Shown: positions 25,347 to 34,037 of the stretch, one piece after another
Layout of the letters: each line of letters begins with the position of its first letter
How positions within the stretch are numbered: the stretch's first letter is position 1
Assembly: GCA_021818675.1 (NCBI GenBank)
Contig: JAKATR010000024.1
Span: 1-44,814 of the forward strand
DNA length: 44,814 nt
DNA from: Thermoplasmata archaeon
GTDB lineage: Archaea > Thermoplasmatota > Thermoplasmata > Thermoplasmatales > Thermoplasmataceae
Direction: 5' to 3'
Notes under the pieces: generated by a model
Seen by the model: the letters and a program-made list of their open reading frames with translations, nothing else
Told to the model about the DNA's origin: nothing
The model's database searches: none
Made by a program: the position numbers and the translations under genes

Positions 25347-26613
25347 TGCTCAGATTCTTGGGTACAAGGGTAAGGATAAACCAGTAATGGGCAGTTTGCT
25401 CATTGAAGATAACATTATCAAAAAAATTTCGGGTGAACAATTTGATGCCGATAGAATTATAGATGCAAAGAAGAATCTCCTGATTCCGGGATTTATAAAC
25501 ACACATTCCCATGTTGCCATGTCACGATTCAAGGGACTTCTGGACGATATGAAGCTTTCCGAGTTCCTTGAGAAGACTTTTAAACTCGATTCTCAGAGAA
25601 CAGATGAAGACATTTACAACTCTTCCATTATGGGAATCTGCGAGATGATTGATTCTGGTATAACGTCTTTTGCAGATCTATATTATTCGGAGGATATTAT
25701 AGCAAAAGCAGTTGAAGACACAGGAATCAGGGGCTTTCTTTCATGGAACACTCTGGATAAAAAATATACAACACAGACCGGGGAACCCATAGAAAACGCT
25801 GAAAATTTTATTAGGGACTTTTCAAAAAAATCCACATTGATTACACCATCAATAGGGGTTCAGGGAATATATGTAGCATCGGATGACACATATTTGCAGG
25901 CATATGAAATTTCCAAGAAATACGGCACCATAATTCACACACATCTCGCTGAAACCAGAGAGGAAATTACTAATTGTATGAAGGAGAAAGGAAACCGCCC
26001 TGTTGAGCATCTTGAATCAATAGGGTTTCTCAGCAGGAACCTCCTTGCAGCACATACTGTATGGATGAACCTCTCTGAGGTCAGATACCTTGCAAAGAAC
26101 AATGTTAGTGTATCATGGAATTCTGTAAGTAATGAAAAACTTGGAGTTGGAGGAATACCTCCGATTCCTGAATTGATGGCACAGGGAGTTAATGTATCCA
26201 TGGGAACAGATAGTTGCGGTAGCAATAATTCGTTGGACATGTTCTGCGTTATGAAAAATTCTGCATTGTCTTTAAAGAATTCCAGATGGGATCCTTCACT
26301 TCTCAATGCCAATGAACTCTTTCTAATGGCCACGCAAAATGGTTCTTATGCTGTTCACAACAATTCAATCGGTTCCATAGGTGAAAATATGTTCGCAGAC
26401 CTCGTGATTATTGATGTAGAGGCTTCAAACATGTTTCCAACCTCAGACGTTAACGCTGTCAACAATTTGATCTACAGCGCAAATCCTGGCAATATTCATA
26501 CAGTCATCGTTAATGGAAACGTATTAAAACAAAATTTCAGATTATCAAAAGATCTGGAGAAATTAAGAAAAAAGGCCATGAGGTATTTGAGAGAAAATTT
26601 TATTACACCATAA
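25318..26613 (+). CDS. mtaD: Amidohydrolase of the MTA/S-adenosylhomocysteine deaminase family
   Basis: The family deaminates 5'-methylthioadenosine, S-adenosylhomocysteine or related adenosine compounds. Metal and catalytic residues are all visible: NTHSHVAMSRFKG (H-x-H), THLAETREE (His and Glu), AHTVWMN (His), and GTDSCGSNNSLDMF (the metal Asp). The small beta domain surrounds the barrel (NAQILGYKG at the start, DLVIIDVE and VNGNVLK near the end). The length is 431 residues from ATG 25318; a TTG at 25300 and a GTG at 25303 are other options, but the family N-terminus begins at MQGKTLAV. It overlaps the membrane protein gene by 29 bases, an unexpected metabolic gene at the end of the MoxR operon. 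Confidence 0.85.
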   Translation: MQGKTLAVNNAQILGYKGKDKPVMGSLLIEDNIIKKISGEQFDADRIIDAKKNLLIPGFINTHSHVAMSRFKGLLDDMKLSEFLEKTFKLDSQRTDEDIYNSSIMGICEMIDSGITSFADLYYSEDIIAKAVEDTGIRGFLSWNTLDKKYTTQTGEPIENAENFIRDFSKKSTLITPSIGVQGIYVASDDTYLQAYEISKKYGTIIHTHLAETREEITNCMKEKGNRPVEHLESIGFLSRNLLAAHTVWMNLSEVRYLAKNNVSVSWNSVSNEKLGVGGIPPIPELMAQGVNVSMGTDSCGSNNSLDMFCVMKNSALSLKNSRWDPSLLNANELFLMATQNGSYAVHNNSIGSIGENMFADLVIIDVEASNMFPTSDVNAVNNLIYSANPGNIHTVIVNGNVLKQNFRLSKDLEKLRKKAMRYLRENFITP

Positions 26614-26666
26614 CTACACATATTATTTGTAGGCTTCAGCGAATTTATAGAAATTAGTTATGCAAG

Positions 26667-28169
26667 TTATATTTTGATTTTAAAATTTCTTAACCAGTCA
26701 ATGTCGCTTTCATAAAGTTGTCGCAAATCGTTAAGTCCATAGTATATAAGGGCGAGTCTTTCAAGTCCCATGCCCCAGGCCATTACAGGGTACTTTATTC
26801 CAATCGGTTTCAAAACCTCAGGCCTGAAAATACCGGACCCTCCCAATTCTACGTCTTTTCCATTTATTTTAACAATCACATCCATACTTGGTTCAGTGTA
26901 TGGGTAATACGATGGAGCGAGCCGAATATCTTTGAATCCAAGTCGTGCATAAAAATATTTTAAAAACCATTTAAGGGTTGCAAGAGAAGTATCTTTAGAA
27001 TGCACAGCTCCTTCAATTTGATGGAACTCAGCGAGATGTTTCCAGTCAACGCTTTCATGTCTGAACACCTTTTCAACAGAGAAGAATCCCCCCTCAATAT
27101 CCTTATATTTGGATAGATATCTTATTGTGTTTGGCGTTGTATGGGTTCTCAAAACAAGTTTCTCAGATTCATTTAAACTCCAATCGACTCCATACCCCCT
27201 ATATCCCCTTATTCCATTTTTCTGAACGCTACCAAACTTTCTAAAAAGCTTTTCCTCCTCTTTTGAAAAGTTAACTTTACTTTTTGAGGAAAGATAGAAA
27301 GTATCCTGCATGTCTCTTGCTGGATGATCCTGTGGAATAAACAGTGAATCCATGTTCCAGCCTGTTGATTCAATGTAATTTCCTGACATTTCAGTGAATC
27401 CCAGTTCAAGAAAGATGTCCCTAATCTCATTTATCAGATACTTCAGAGGATGCCTGCCAACTCTATGGAATTGTTTTCCCTGCAGGTTCAGATCATACTT
27501 CCTGAATTCTGCAGTTTTCCATGAGCCATCAATCAAAATTTGAGGCGTTAATTCACCAATTGTTAACTTAATAGGTGTTGACCTTGCATACTCTCTTCCT
27601 CTGTCAGTAATAGTCAGATTCCATCTTGTCTTCTTTCTCGAGTATATTACATCGCCACGCTTAAGAAGATTTTGAAGGGTGGTTTCAAACAGTTTATCAA
27701 GCGGCATTTCAGCTTCTATTAATTTAAGGATCTGTTTTCTCCTCTCAATTTCTTCTTTAAATATAGCCCATTTATCCGGATTCATAGATATCTTTCCATT
27801 TACCGGGGCAAAACCGAACTTTGATGCCTGGGCTATGGCAATTCTTGCATTGGAATCACCCATAAGTTTCATAACTGAATCTATAGAGAGTTCTCCCTTA
27901 TCTTTAACCAGCAATAGAAGATTTTCTTCAGGAAATCCATTCTCAAGATATTTTTTACCCTCGTCTCCCAGTTCATATTTTACTTCTTTTACTTCGGATA
28001 AATCTACCAACCCTTTCATTTTAAGCCATGATGACGCACTTCGTATCTCCTCTTCAGTAAGGTTAGATTCTATGCATTCTTCCATAGAAACTGGTTGAGA
28101 GTTTTCTCTGCTGTTTAAAAAGTATAAGAGTTTTGCTTCGTTATTACTTATCTCCACGGTCTGAAACAT
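26667..28169 (-). CDS. pheS: Phenylalanyl-tRNA synthetase alpha subunit
   Basis: PheS charges tRNA-Phe together with PheT. The 500-residue archaeal-type protein has N-terminal winged-helix domains (residues 1-190) and a class II catalytic core: motif 2 is FRHESVDWKHLAEFHQIEG, then SYYPYTEPSMDV and motif 3 GMGLERLALIYYGLNDLRQL. HPARDMQDTFYL is the conserved substrate loop. The start is taken at ATG 28169 (MFQTVEIS) because the family N-terminal helix begins there; an ATG-like start at 28220 would add 17 atypical residues. pheT is not adjacent; downstream lies the convergent deaminase gene. Confidence 0.95.
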   Translation of the reverse strand: MFQTVEISNNEAKLLYFLNSRENSQPVSMEECIESNLTEEEIRSASSWLKMKGLVDLSEVKEVKYELGDEGKKYLENGFPEENLLLLVKDKGELSIDSVMKLMGDSNARIAIAQASKFGFAPVNGKISMNPDKWAIFKEEIERRKQILKLIEAEMPLDKLFETTLQNLLKRGDVIYSRKKTRWNLTITDRGREYARSTPIKLTIGELTPQILIDGSWKTAEFRKYDLNLQGKQFHRVGRHPLKYLINEIRDIFLELGFTEMSGNYIESTGWNMDSLFIPQDHPARDMQDTFYLSSKSKVNFSKEEEKLFRKFGSVQKNGIRGYRGYGVDWSLNESEKLVLRTHTTPNTIRYLSKYKDIEGGFFSVEKVFRHESVDWKHLAEFHQIEGAVHSKDTSLATLKWFLKYFYARLGFKDIRLAPSYYPYTEPSMDVIVKINGKDVELGGSGIFRPEVLKPIGIKYPVMAWGMGLERLALIYYGLNDLRQLYESDIDWLRNFKIKI

Positions 28170-28430
28170 AATATTTTGCTTTAAAAACTTATGGAAGAAA
28201 TTGGAACCAATTAGGTCCATTAATCTTCAGAAAAATTAAGAAGTATTAACTTTCCTCTGACTGTCATATGGGAATTAAAACTGATCGTGATTTATTTTCC
28301 ATATTACTTAATGATTATCTTACCGGTTATGGTTAGAAATTTGGATTTTCAGGGAGCCAGTTTCATTACTTTTTCGTTAAATTTTTTAAACGCACCTAAA
28401 TATTATTAACATCATTTTATTACGGTTTCA

Positions 28431-29822
28431 ATGGATAGTTCCTCTATTAAAAAGAAAATCACTGTTGTCATCCTTATATTAATCTTAACCTCCACTATGT
28501 TTTTATCTTATGATAGTCAGGATACCAATTCATCCAAAACTATTCAGAGAAACGTGGTTATTACATCTTCTAATTCTAGAGTGATCATTTTCGCATACAA
28601 CCAATTTGGGGAGCCTATTTCAGGTCTGGCTGTGTCAATGTTCAATGGGGAAAAAAATGTCACTAATAACAATGGATGCGCTGCTTTTATACCGCATTTT
28701 GGTGGAGTGATATCAGCTGGATACCCTAATTTATTTTATTGCACATTATTTGGAAGCTATCAGTTTAACAATATTTCATGTGTTTCCTCTACCAGCTTTT
28801 ATTTTGCGGCACTTGTCAAGTCTCCCAACAATGTATTAGATCCGGCAATTATGATTCATTCTTTTGCGAACATAAAGCCCCCGCAAAGTCATTCAATATC
28901 CTGTGCTTATTTATGCTATTACGGGAGTAATACAACGATATATAACAATAATGCAGCTAATGAGAATGTTTTGCAGAAATATACAAATTTTACAACAATA
29001 ACAGTTCCATTTTCAAAGTATATGAAATCTGTTGACAATTATGAATTCAGCATTAAAGCGACTGGTTTGGTTACCAGTTTTTATTTTAGCAGTAGCCAGA
29101 TAAAAAATATTACCAGTTCTCAAAGCAGACCCTACACCATGATCTGGGAATCTCTTTTCCAGATTGCATTCATATCCAGTATAATTGCGTTAACCGGAGT
29201 AATTTTTCATTCACAGAATAGTGATAACACGAAAGGAAAGCAATATAGTTCAAAAAGGAAATTTGCTGTAATAAGCCGAGCGTTTTTAAAAAGCTATGCT
29301 TTCGTTGCAATTGCAGTTTTAATTTCAGCTTTTTCGATTGTATTATACTCATATCATACCATGATTAGCCCTAATTTTACGTATTTAATATCCTTAATAT
29401 TTGCATCTTTATTTCTTACAGGGTTCATGACTCTCTTCTATTCTTTTGCATATTTCCGGGGAAAGGAAGAAATCAATGCAATTTTCATTTTAAAGTGGGC
29501 AATAGTAATAGAATTGTTATGGGTAGGAACCGTTACACTAATCGAATTAGCTTTTACAGGTTCATCAGATGTATTCAACCCGAATAGCCATTTGATAAAT
29601 ACGGCCTTAGTAGTCCTCCAGTATTTGAATCCCTTAGAGTATGCAATATCCATAATAGAAGTTATGAACGGCGTTATAATCCTCCCATTAACTCTACCAG
29701 GATCAATGCTCAATTACGGTCTGAATTCAATATTCATAGCTATTGCCGGATTTATATCTCTGATAGCACTTCTCATAGCAAATTTTAAGAGCACAGGTAA
29801 ACGGGAAAGTGAAAAGATATAG
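28431..29822 (+). CDS. Permease-like membrane protein with a large extracytoplasmic domain
   Basis: No family is assigned. After an N-terminal helix (residues 9-27) comes an outside domain of about 210 residues with VIIFAYNQFGEPISGLAVSM, a CarboxypepD_reg/Ig-like opening shared in style with the big surface protein at 17780. It has several cysteines (NGC, YCT, SCV, SCAYLC) that could form disulfides, and N-x-S/T sequons. Five more helices follow between about 240 and 458 in an arrangement like ABC-2 permeases, but no ATPase gene is nearby. The ATG at 28431 has a TATA-like TAAATATTATTAAC centred 28 bases upstream. It stands alone. Confidence 0.65.
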   Translation: MDSSSIKKKITVVILILILTSTMFLSYDSQDTNSSKTIQRNVVITSSNSRVIIFAYNQFGEPISGLAVSMFNGEKNVTNNNGCAAFIPHFGGVISAGYPNLFYCTLFGSYQFNNISCVSSTSFYFAALVKSPNNVLDPAIMIHSFANIKPPQSHSISCAYLCYYGSNTTIYNNNAANENVLQKYTNFTTITVPFSKYMKSVDNYEFSIKATGLVTSFYFSSSQIKNITSSQSRPYTMIWESLFQIAFISSIIALTGVIFHSQNSDNTKGKQYSSKRKFAVISRAFLKSYAFVAIAVLISAFSIVLYSYHTMISPNFTYLISLIFASLFLTGFMTLFYSFAYFRGKEEINAIFILKWAIVIELLWVGTVTLIELAFTGSSDVFNPNSHLINTALVVLQYLNPLEYAISIIEVMNGVIILPLTLPGSMLNYGLNSIFIAIAGFISLIALLIANFKSTGKRESEKI

Positions 29823-29956
29823 GTTAAAACGGGTTAAAATATGACAGTTCTAACCAATCCATTCATTTGTTGCATTGGATCAAATGTGAATAGGTTAACG
29901 GTTCTACATTTTCCACCAACATCAATATATTTAAGCGATTCCACCATGGATGTACA

Positions 29957-30709
29957 TTGAAAGAATTACAGATTGAGGAAAATGTATATTTAAGCGAATT
30001 AGGTTGCATTTATCTGGCAGACGAATCCTCAGTTGTAATATCGGATCTGCACCTTGGATTTGAGGAGGAAATGAATCTACATGGGCTTTATCTTCCAAAA
30101 CTACAAAGGGACCATGTGGAAGGTATCGTGGAAAAAATAATCGAGCGATATGATCCACGAAGAATCATCATCAATGGAGACTTTAAACAGGAATTTTCAA
30201 GAAATCTATCTCAGGAATGGACAGATGTGATTCATTTCATAGATCGGTTTGAAAAGCGATTACAGTTATACTTTGTAAGGGGCAATCATGACAATTATCT
30301 TATGACAATACTCTCAAAAAAGGGTATTGTACTCTCTGAAACATATGAAAATGAACGTTATTATATCTATCATGGGGACTCTGACAGATCATTCAGAAAG
30401 CTTACTATTTTAGGGCATGAGCATCCTTCTGTAGTTCTGAGAGACAAAGTCGGTGGCGTTTTTAAAATACCTGCATTCGTTTATAATGAGGAGGCCAGAA
30501 TAGCAATAACGCCAGCCCTAAGTTTCTTCTCATCGGGAACTGATGTAACTGAATCATTGATCAATCAGGAGCACTTTACTCCTGTATTAAAACACGTTGA
30601 TCCGGATAAATTCAGGATTTTTGGGATAACCGAGGAGTTTGGGATTGTTGATTTTGGATATCTGAAAGATCTGCAGAAGAGTTCCCAAGAGCCTCAATAT
30701 TCTTCTTGA
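29957..30709 (+). CDS. Archaeal metallophosphoesterase
   Basis: This is a calcineurin-like phosphoesterase with all five metal motifs: SDLHLG (D-x-H), NGDFKQ (G-D), RGNHDN (G-N-H-D), YHGD (H), and GHEHPS (G-H-x-H). The 250-residue length and order fit the archaeal SbcD-related phosphoesterase family, whose substrate is not known. The only usable start is TTG 29957; a nearby ATG is out of frame and stops after four codons. A TATA-like ATATATTTAAG lies about 25 bases upstream. Its last 98 bases run through the end of the convergent hemA gene. Confidence 0.87.
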   Translation: MKELQIEENVYLSELGCIYLADESSVVISDLHLGFEEEMNLHGLYLPKLQRDHVEGIVEKIIERYDPRRIIINGDFKQEFSRNLSQEWTDVIHFIDRFEKRLQLYFVRGNHDNYLMTILSKKGIVLSETYENERYYIYHGDSDRSFRKLTILGHEHPSVVLRDKVGGVFKIPAFVYNEEARIAITPALSFFSSGTDVTESLINQEHFTPVLKHVDPDKFRIFGITEEFGIVDFGYLKDLQKSSQEPQYSS

Positions 30710-31886
30710 GATGTTCCTCAAAATTGAGCAGAAATTCCCGCAAGGTATCTATCTTACTATCTCTAATTAGGTCTTTCAGGGCAAACGTTTGAGGGGCCAG
30801 GATTTTGTTTATAAGTGAGTTTCCCATTAGATTTAGCAGTTCTTCCTCATCTCCGCCCTTGCTGACCTCGTGAAGATACCTTTTTATTTCCTGAATTAGT
30901 ATACTTTTCGCCATTTCATAAGTAGTGGAGATAATTTCTTCTGCTTCAGTTTCAAGGATTCGTTCTTGAAGTTCCCTTATCTCCCTAACAATAATCTGTT
31001 TTGAGACAAGTATATCTGCCTCTTTTTTTGCTCTATTTTTCTCCATTATGCTGGAAGCTTTATCTAAATTTATTAGAACAATCTTATCATTTTTGAAGTT
31101 TGTTTCAATATTTTTTGGGTTTGATATATCAACGAGGATTTTTTTATGGGCAATCAGTTCTATATCATCCCTTTCCAGTAAAGCAGTTTTTGATGTTGTA
31201 GCAGTAATGATAACTGTATTGTTATCTATGATATATTTCATATTCAGGGTCTTTTCAAATTTGAGGTTCAACATGGATGCAAGTTCATTCCCGGCCTCAT
31301 CATTTCGTCCATATATTGTAATATTATTATCCTTATTTTTAACGAGATATCTTCCTATGGTAGCAGCCATTTTACCGGTTCCAACGATACCAATCTTCCT
31401 CTGAAGATCGCCAATGCTCTTGTCTATTTCATCGATCATTATTGCCGGTATGGAAACCTTTCCATGGGATATTGCAGTCTTCTGTCTAATCTCCTTTCCC
31501 ACGCTGATAGCCTTTCTGAATATAATTGAAATTTCTTTTCCAATCATACCTTTCTTGATACTGTCCTCGTATGCTTCCTTGACCTGTCTTAGAATCTCCT
31601 GTTCTCCAACAGACATTGATTCAAGTCCTGCAGCCACAGAGAAGAGATGAATCATGGCCTCCTCTCCTTCCAAAATTTTTGCTCCGGGGTCTTCAAAAAT
31701 AACCTCTTCACGAACTTCAACAAAGTAAATTTCCACTCTGTTACAGGTCCTCAATATAATCTTCTGCCTTATGCCGTATTTATCCAGTAAACTTAACCAA
31801 TATTGATCATCTTTAGCCATAATATCCTGGAGAATTTTATCATCATCATGAAAATCCCAGCAAGCAACTTTAAAGATAAACTTCAC
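30612..31886 (-). CDS. hemA: Glutamyl-tRNA reductase
   Basis: HemA reduces glutamyl-tRNA to glutamate-1-semialdehyde, the first committed step of C5 tetrapyrrole synthesis. The catalytic cysteine is Cys48 in RTCNRVEIY; GVGTGKMAATIGRY-like IVGTGKMAATIG is the NADPH loop; VSVGEQEILRQVKEAY-like MSVGEQEILRQVKEAY is the family signature; a C-terminal helical dimerisation domain follows. I start at GTG 31886, with GGGGTG five bases before it (424 residues); the ATG-like start at 31922 adds 12 residues foreign to the family. No other heme genes are in the window. The C-terminus overlaps the convergent phosphoesterase gene. Confidence 0.94.
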   Translation of the reverse strand: MKFIFKVACWDFHDDDKILQDIMAKDDQYWLSLLDKYGIRQKIILRTCNRVEIYFVEVREEVIFEDPGAKILEGEEAMIHLFSVAAGLESMSVGEQEILRQVKEAYEDSIKKGMIGKEISIIFRKAISVGKEIRQKTAISHGKVSIPAIMIDEIDKSIGDLQRKIGIVGTGKMAATIGRYLVKNKDNNITIYGRNDEAGNELASMLNLKFEKTLNMKYIIDNNTVIITATTSKTALLERDDIELIAHKKILVDISNPKNIETNFKNDKIVLINLDKASSIMEKNRAKKEADILVSKQIIVREIRELQERILETEAEEIISTTYEMAKSILIQEIKRYLHEVSKGGDEEELLNLMGNSLINKILAPQTFALKDLIRDSKIDTLREFLLNFEEHLKKNIEALGNSSADLSDIQNQQSQTPRLSQKS

Positions 31887-32013
31887 CAAAGCACCCCAAT
31901 ATTGTATTAAACAATAATCCAAATTGTTTTAACATATTTTAACGTATGTGGTTTGTACCCTGCCTGTTTTATGTCACCTGACGCATTAATGTTTTAATGA
32001 TGAAGAACAAAAA

Positions 32014-33255
32014 ATGAAATCATTATTAGTTTACTCATATACCCTAATCAAGTCAATGCCGAATAATTGGAAGTCAAAAGATCAGATTTTTGAAAAGATC
32101 CTGGAAGAATCTTTGAAAACACAATCAGGATATAAATCATGGAATCTCATGATTAACAATGCAGCACATAAAATTCGTGAGGGAAGAAGCTCAGATATGG
32201 TTGCCAGGGAGCTGAAACTTTCTGACCATGTAGGCAAAATAGTTTTTGACCTTGCAATATCCAGAATAAGAGCGGAGTCTAAGTTTTCAAACTTTAATAA
32301 AATTTGGCTTGACAGCTATTCGTCAAGATATTCAACGCCGGAAATTGTGGCATTGTACAGATCAGAAAGGCTTAAAGGATTCCATATCGCAGATATGGGA
32401 TCAGGGGCAGGAATGCAATCTATTTTCATGGCTAAAAATTCAAAGGTTACTGGAATTGAGATTGAGAAAACAAGATATCTTTTGTCACTTCTAAATTCGA
32501 GAGCTTATGACTGGGAAATGCCTGTATTCATCAACAATGATTTTCATAACGAGGATGTAAGCAATTTACGGCCTTCAATAATATTTTCCGATCCTCTAAG
32601 ACCCGAAAGCGAAAAAGAAAGGAGCATCGAGAGTCTGGTGCCAGACCCCTATGAAATAATGGAACTATATGAGAATAGTACCAAAGAATTTGTATTTGAT
32701 CTTCCGCCTCAAATGAAAAGGAACAAGGTTGAGTTTGATAGCTTTGAATCAGAGTACATTTCCGTTAATGGTTCCTTGAACAGGTTTACAGTATATCTGG
32801 GAAAGCTAAGGAAGAAAAACTTTTCAGCAGTTTTACTTCCGAACATGCTCAGAATAGAATCTGATGTGCAGGAAGAAATAAGAGAATCAGTGAGGAATCA
32901 TCATAAATACATATATTCATTGGACCCAGCAGTGATCTATGCTGGTTTGGAAGGGAACGTTTCCAATAAATTCTCTCTGCCATTTCTGTACAAAGATAAA
33001 AGGAGGATAATTTTAACATCAGATGAGAAAAAAGATCAGTTTCCTGGTGAAACTTTTTTGGTTGTGGGTGAAAGCACCGAAGAACATTTATTGAATTCGC
33101 TCCACAATTTAGGAGCTGGCAAGATAATTCCAAGATATAACCCAACAAATGAGTATTATGTTTTCAAAAGTATGATTGAATCAAAACTCTCAGGGGACCA
33201 GACTTTTTATCTGTTCCACAATGATAGTCAGATATTAATCTGTAAAAAATTGTGA
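32014..33255 (+). CDS. SAM-dependent methyltransferase with THUMP-like C-terminal domain
   Basis: A helical N-terminal region (residues 1-110) leads to a class I methyltransferase core: GFHIADMGSGAGMQSIFMA (motif I), VTGIEIEKTRYL, and FSDPLRPESEK, where a D-P-x-R replaces D-P-P-Y. The C-terminal half has FDLPPQMKRN, ESEYISVNGSLNRFTVYLG and YSLDPAVIYAGLE, a pattern known from the THUMP-like domain of a bacterial and archaeal methyltransferase family of unknown substrate. An RNA substrate is plausible but not shown. It starts at ATG 32014, divergent from hemA, with ribA 48 bases downstream on the same strand. Confidence 0.75.
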   Translation: MKSLLVYSYTLIKSMPNNWKSKDQIFEKILEESLKTQSGYKSWNLMINNAAHKIREGRSSDMVARELKLSDHVGKIVFDLAISRIRAESKFSNFNKIWLDSYSSRYSTPEIVALYRSERLKGFHIADMGSGAGMQSIFMAKNSKVTGIEIEKTRYLLSLLNSRAYDWEMPVFINNDFHNEDVSNLRPSIIFSDPLRPESEKERSIESLVPDPYEIMELYENSTKEFVFDLPPQMKRNKVEFDSFESEYISVNGSLNRFTVYLGKLRKKNFSAVLLPNMLRIESDVQEEIRESVRNHHKYIYSLDPAVIYAGLEGNVSNKFSLPFLYKDKRRIILTSDEKKDQFPGETFLVVGESTEEHLLNSLHNLGAGKIIPRYNPTNEYYVFKSMIESKLSGDQTFYLFHNDSQILICKKL

Positions 33256-33303
33256 AAAAAATTTACATATATGTTAAAATATTAAGACAAAATCTTTGAT
33301 GGT

Positions 33304-33882
33304 ATGATTAAGCTATCCGCAAAGGCGAAATTGCCTACAATAACTGGACTATTTGATATATATACCTTTCAGAATTCAAAGTCCGAGGAACATGCTGTTC
33401 TGGTTAAAGGAGATGTAACCGGGAAGGAGAATGTTCCCGTGAGGATTCATTCAGAATGTCTTACAGGAGACGTATTTGGTTCAAAGAGGTGTGACTGCCG
33501 AGACCAGCTTCTGAGATCTTTGGTTTATCTGGGTGATGAGCCATTTGGTTTGCTTATTTATCTCAGGCAGGAAGGGAGAGGAATCGGTCTTCTGAATAAA
33601 ATTAAAGCTTACAGTCTTCAGGACGAAGGTTATGACACGGTTGAGGCAAATTTAAAGCTGGGTTTGCCGGCAGACAATAGAGATTACAGCTTCGCAGTTG
33701 AGGTAATAAATTACTTTAAAATCAAATCCATAAAATTAATGACCAACAACCCACTGAAGATAGATTTTCTAAAAACGGCAGGTATTAACGTGTCGGGAAG
33801 GATTCCTCTTAAAAGTGCAACAACAGAATACAATAGATTTTATTTAACCACAAAGAAGGAAAAGATGGGGCACCAGTTATGA
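33304..33882 (+). CDS. ribA: GTP cyclohydrolase II
   Basis: RibA opens the GTP ring in riboflavin synthesis. The zinc cysteines are Cys52, Cys63 and Cys65 ([15 protein letters not shown]); [11 protein letters not shown] (87-96) holds the catalytic and GTP-binding residues; [11 protein letters not shown] is the C-terminal signature. At 192 residues it is a stand-alone enzyme, without the RibB half found in many bacteria. Many archaea use the unrelated GTP cyclohydrolase III instead, so this bacterial-type gene may have been acquired laterally by the lineage. The start ATG has no strong Shine-Dalgarno site. Confidence 0.93.
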   Translation: MIKLSAKAKLPTITGLFDIYTFQNSKSEEHAVLVKGDVTGKENVPVRIHSECLTGDVFGSKRCDCRDQLLRSLVYLGDEPFGLLIYLRQEGRGIGLLNKIKAYSLQDEGYDTVEANLKLGLPADNRDYSFAVEVINYFKIKSIKLMTNNPLKIDFLKTAGINVSGRIPLKSATTEYNRFYLTTKKEKMGHQL

Positions 33883-33887
33883 ATAAA

Positions 33888-33907
33888 TTTCCCTTATATA
33901 TGGGAAA
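33888..33907. promoter_or_regulatory. Palindrome flanking a TATA-like core after ribA
   Basis: TTTCCC and GGGAAA flank TTATATAT in a 20-base symmetrical element, 5 bases after the ribA stop and 130 bases before the glucose dehydrogenase ATG. It could be an operator around a promoter, or a transcript-end hairpin of ribA. A second imperfect inverted repeat (GAAGTGG...CCATTTC) follows at 33911-33929. No gene other than glucose dehydrogenase starts nearby. Confidence 0.35.
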
Positions 33908-34037
33908 CTGAAGTGGCTTTTCCATTTCATGGATCCCTGTTTGTGAGGGCGATAAAGACCAGATACAGAAAACATCCTTCGGGAAGTGGTGCTTGAAAAA
34001 AAGCAAAACTATTACAAAAATAAGACCATATCAATGT

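Noticed and set aside
28221-28430. A 22-codon frame (ATG at about 28269) between pheS and the permease-like gene
   Set aside because: Too short, no Shine-Dalgarno site, no heptad or membrane pattern.
33913-33996. A 27-codon open frame (GTG to TGA) between ribA and glucose dehydrogenase
   Set aside because: No Shine-Dalgarno or well-placed promoter, no recognisable pattern, and it overlaps possible regulatory repeats.
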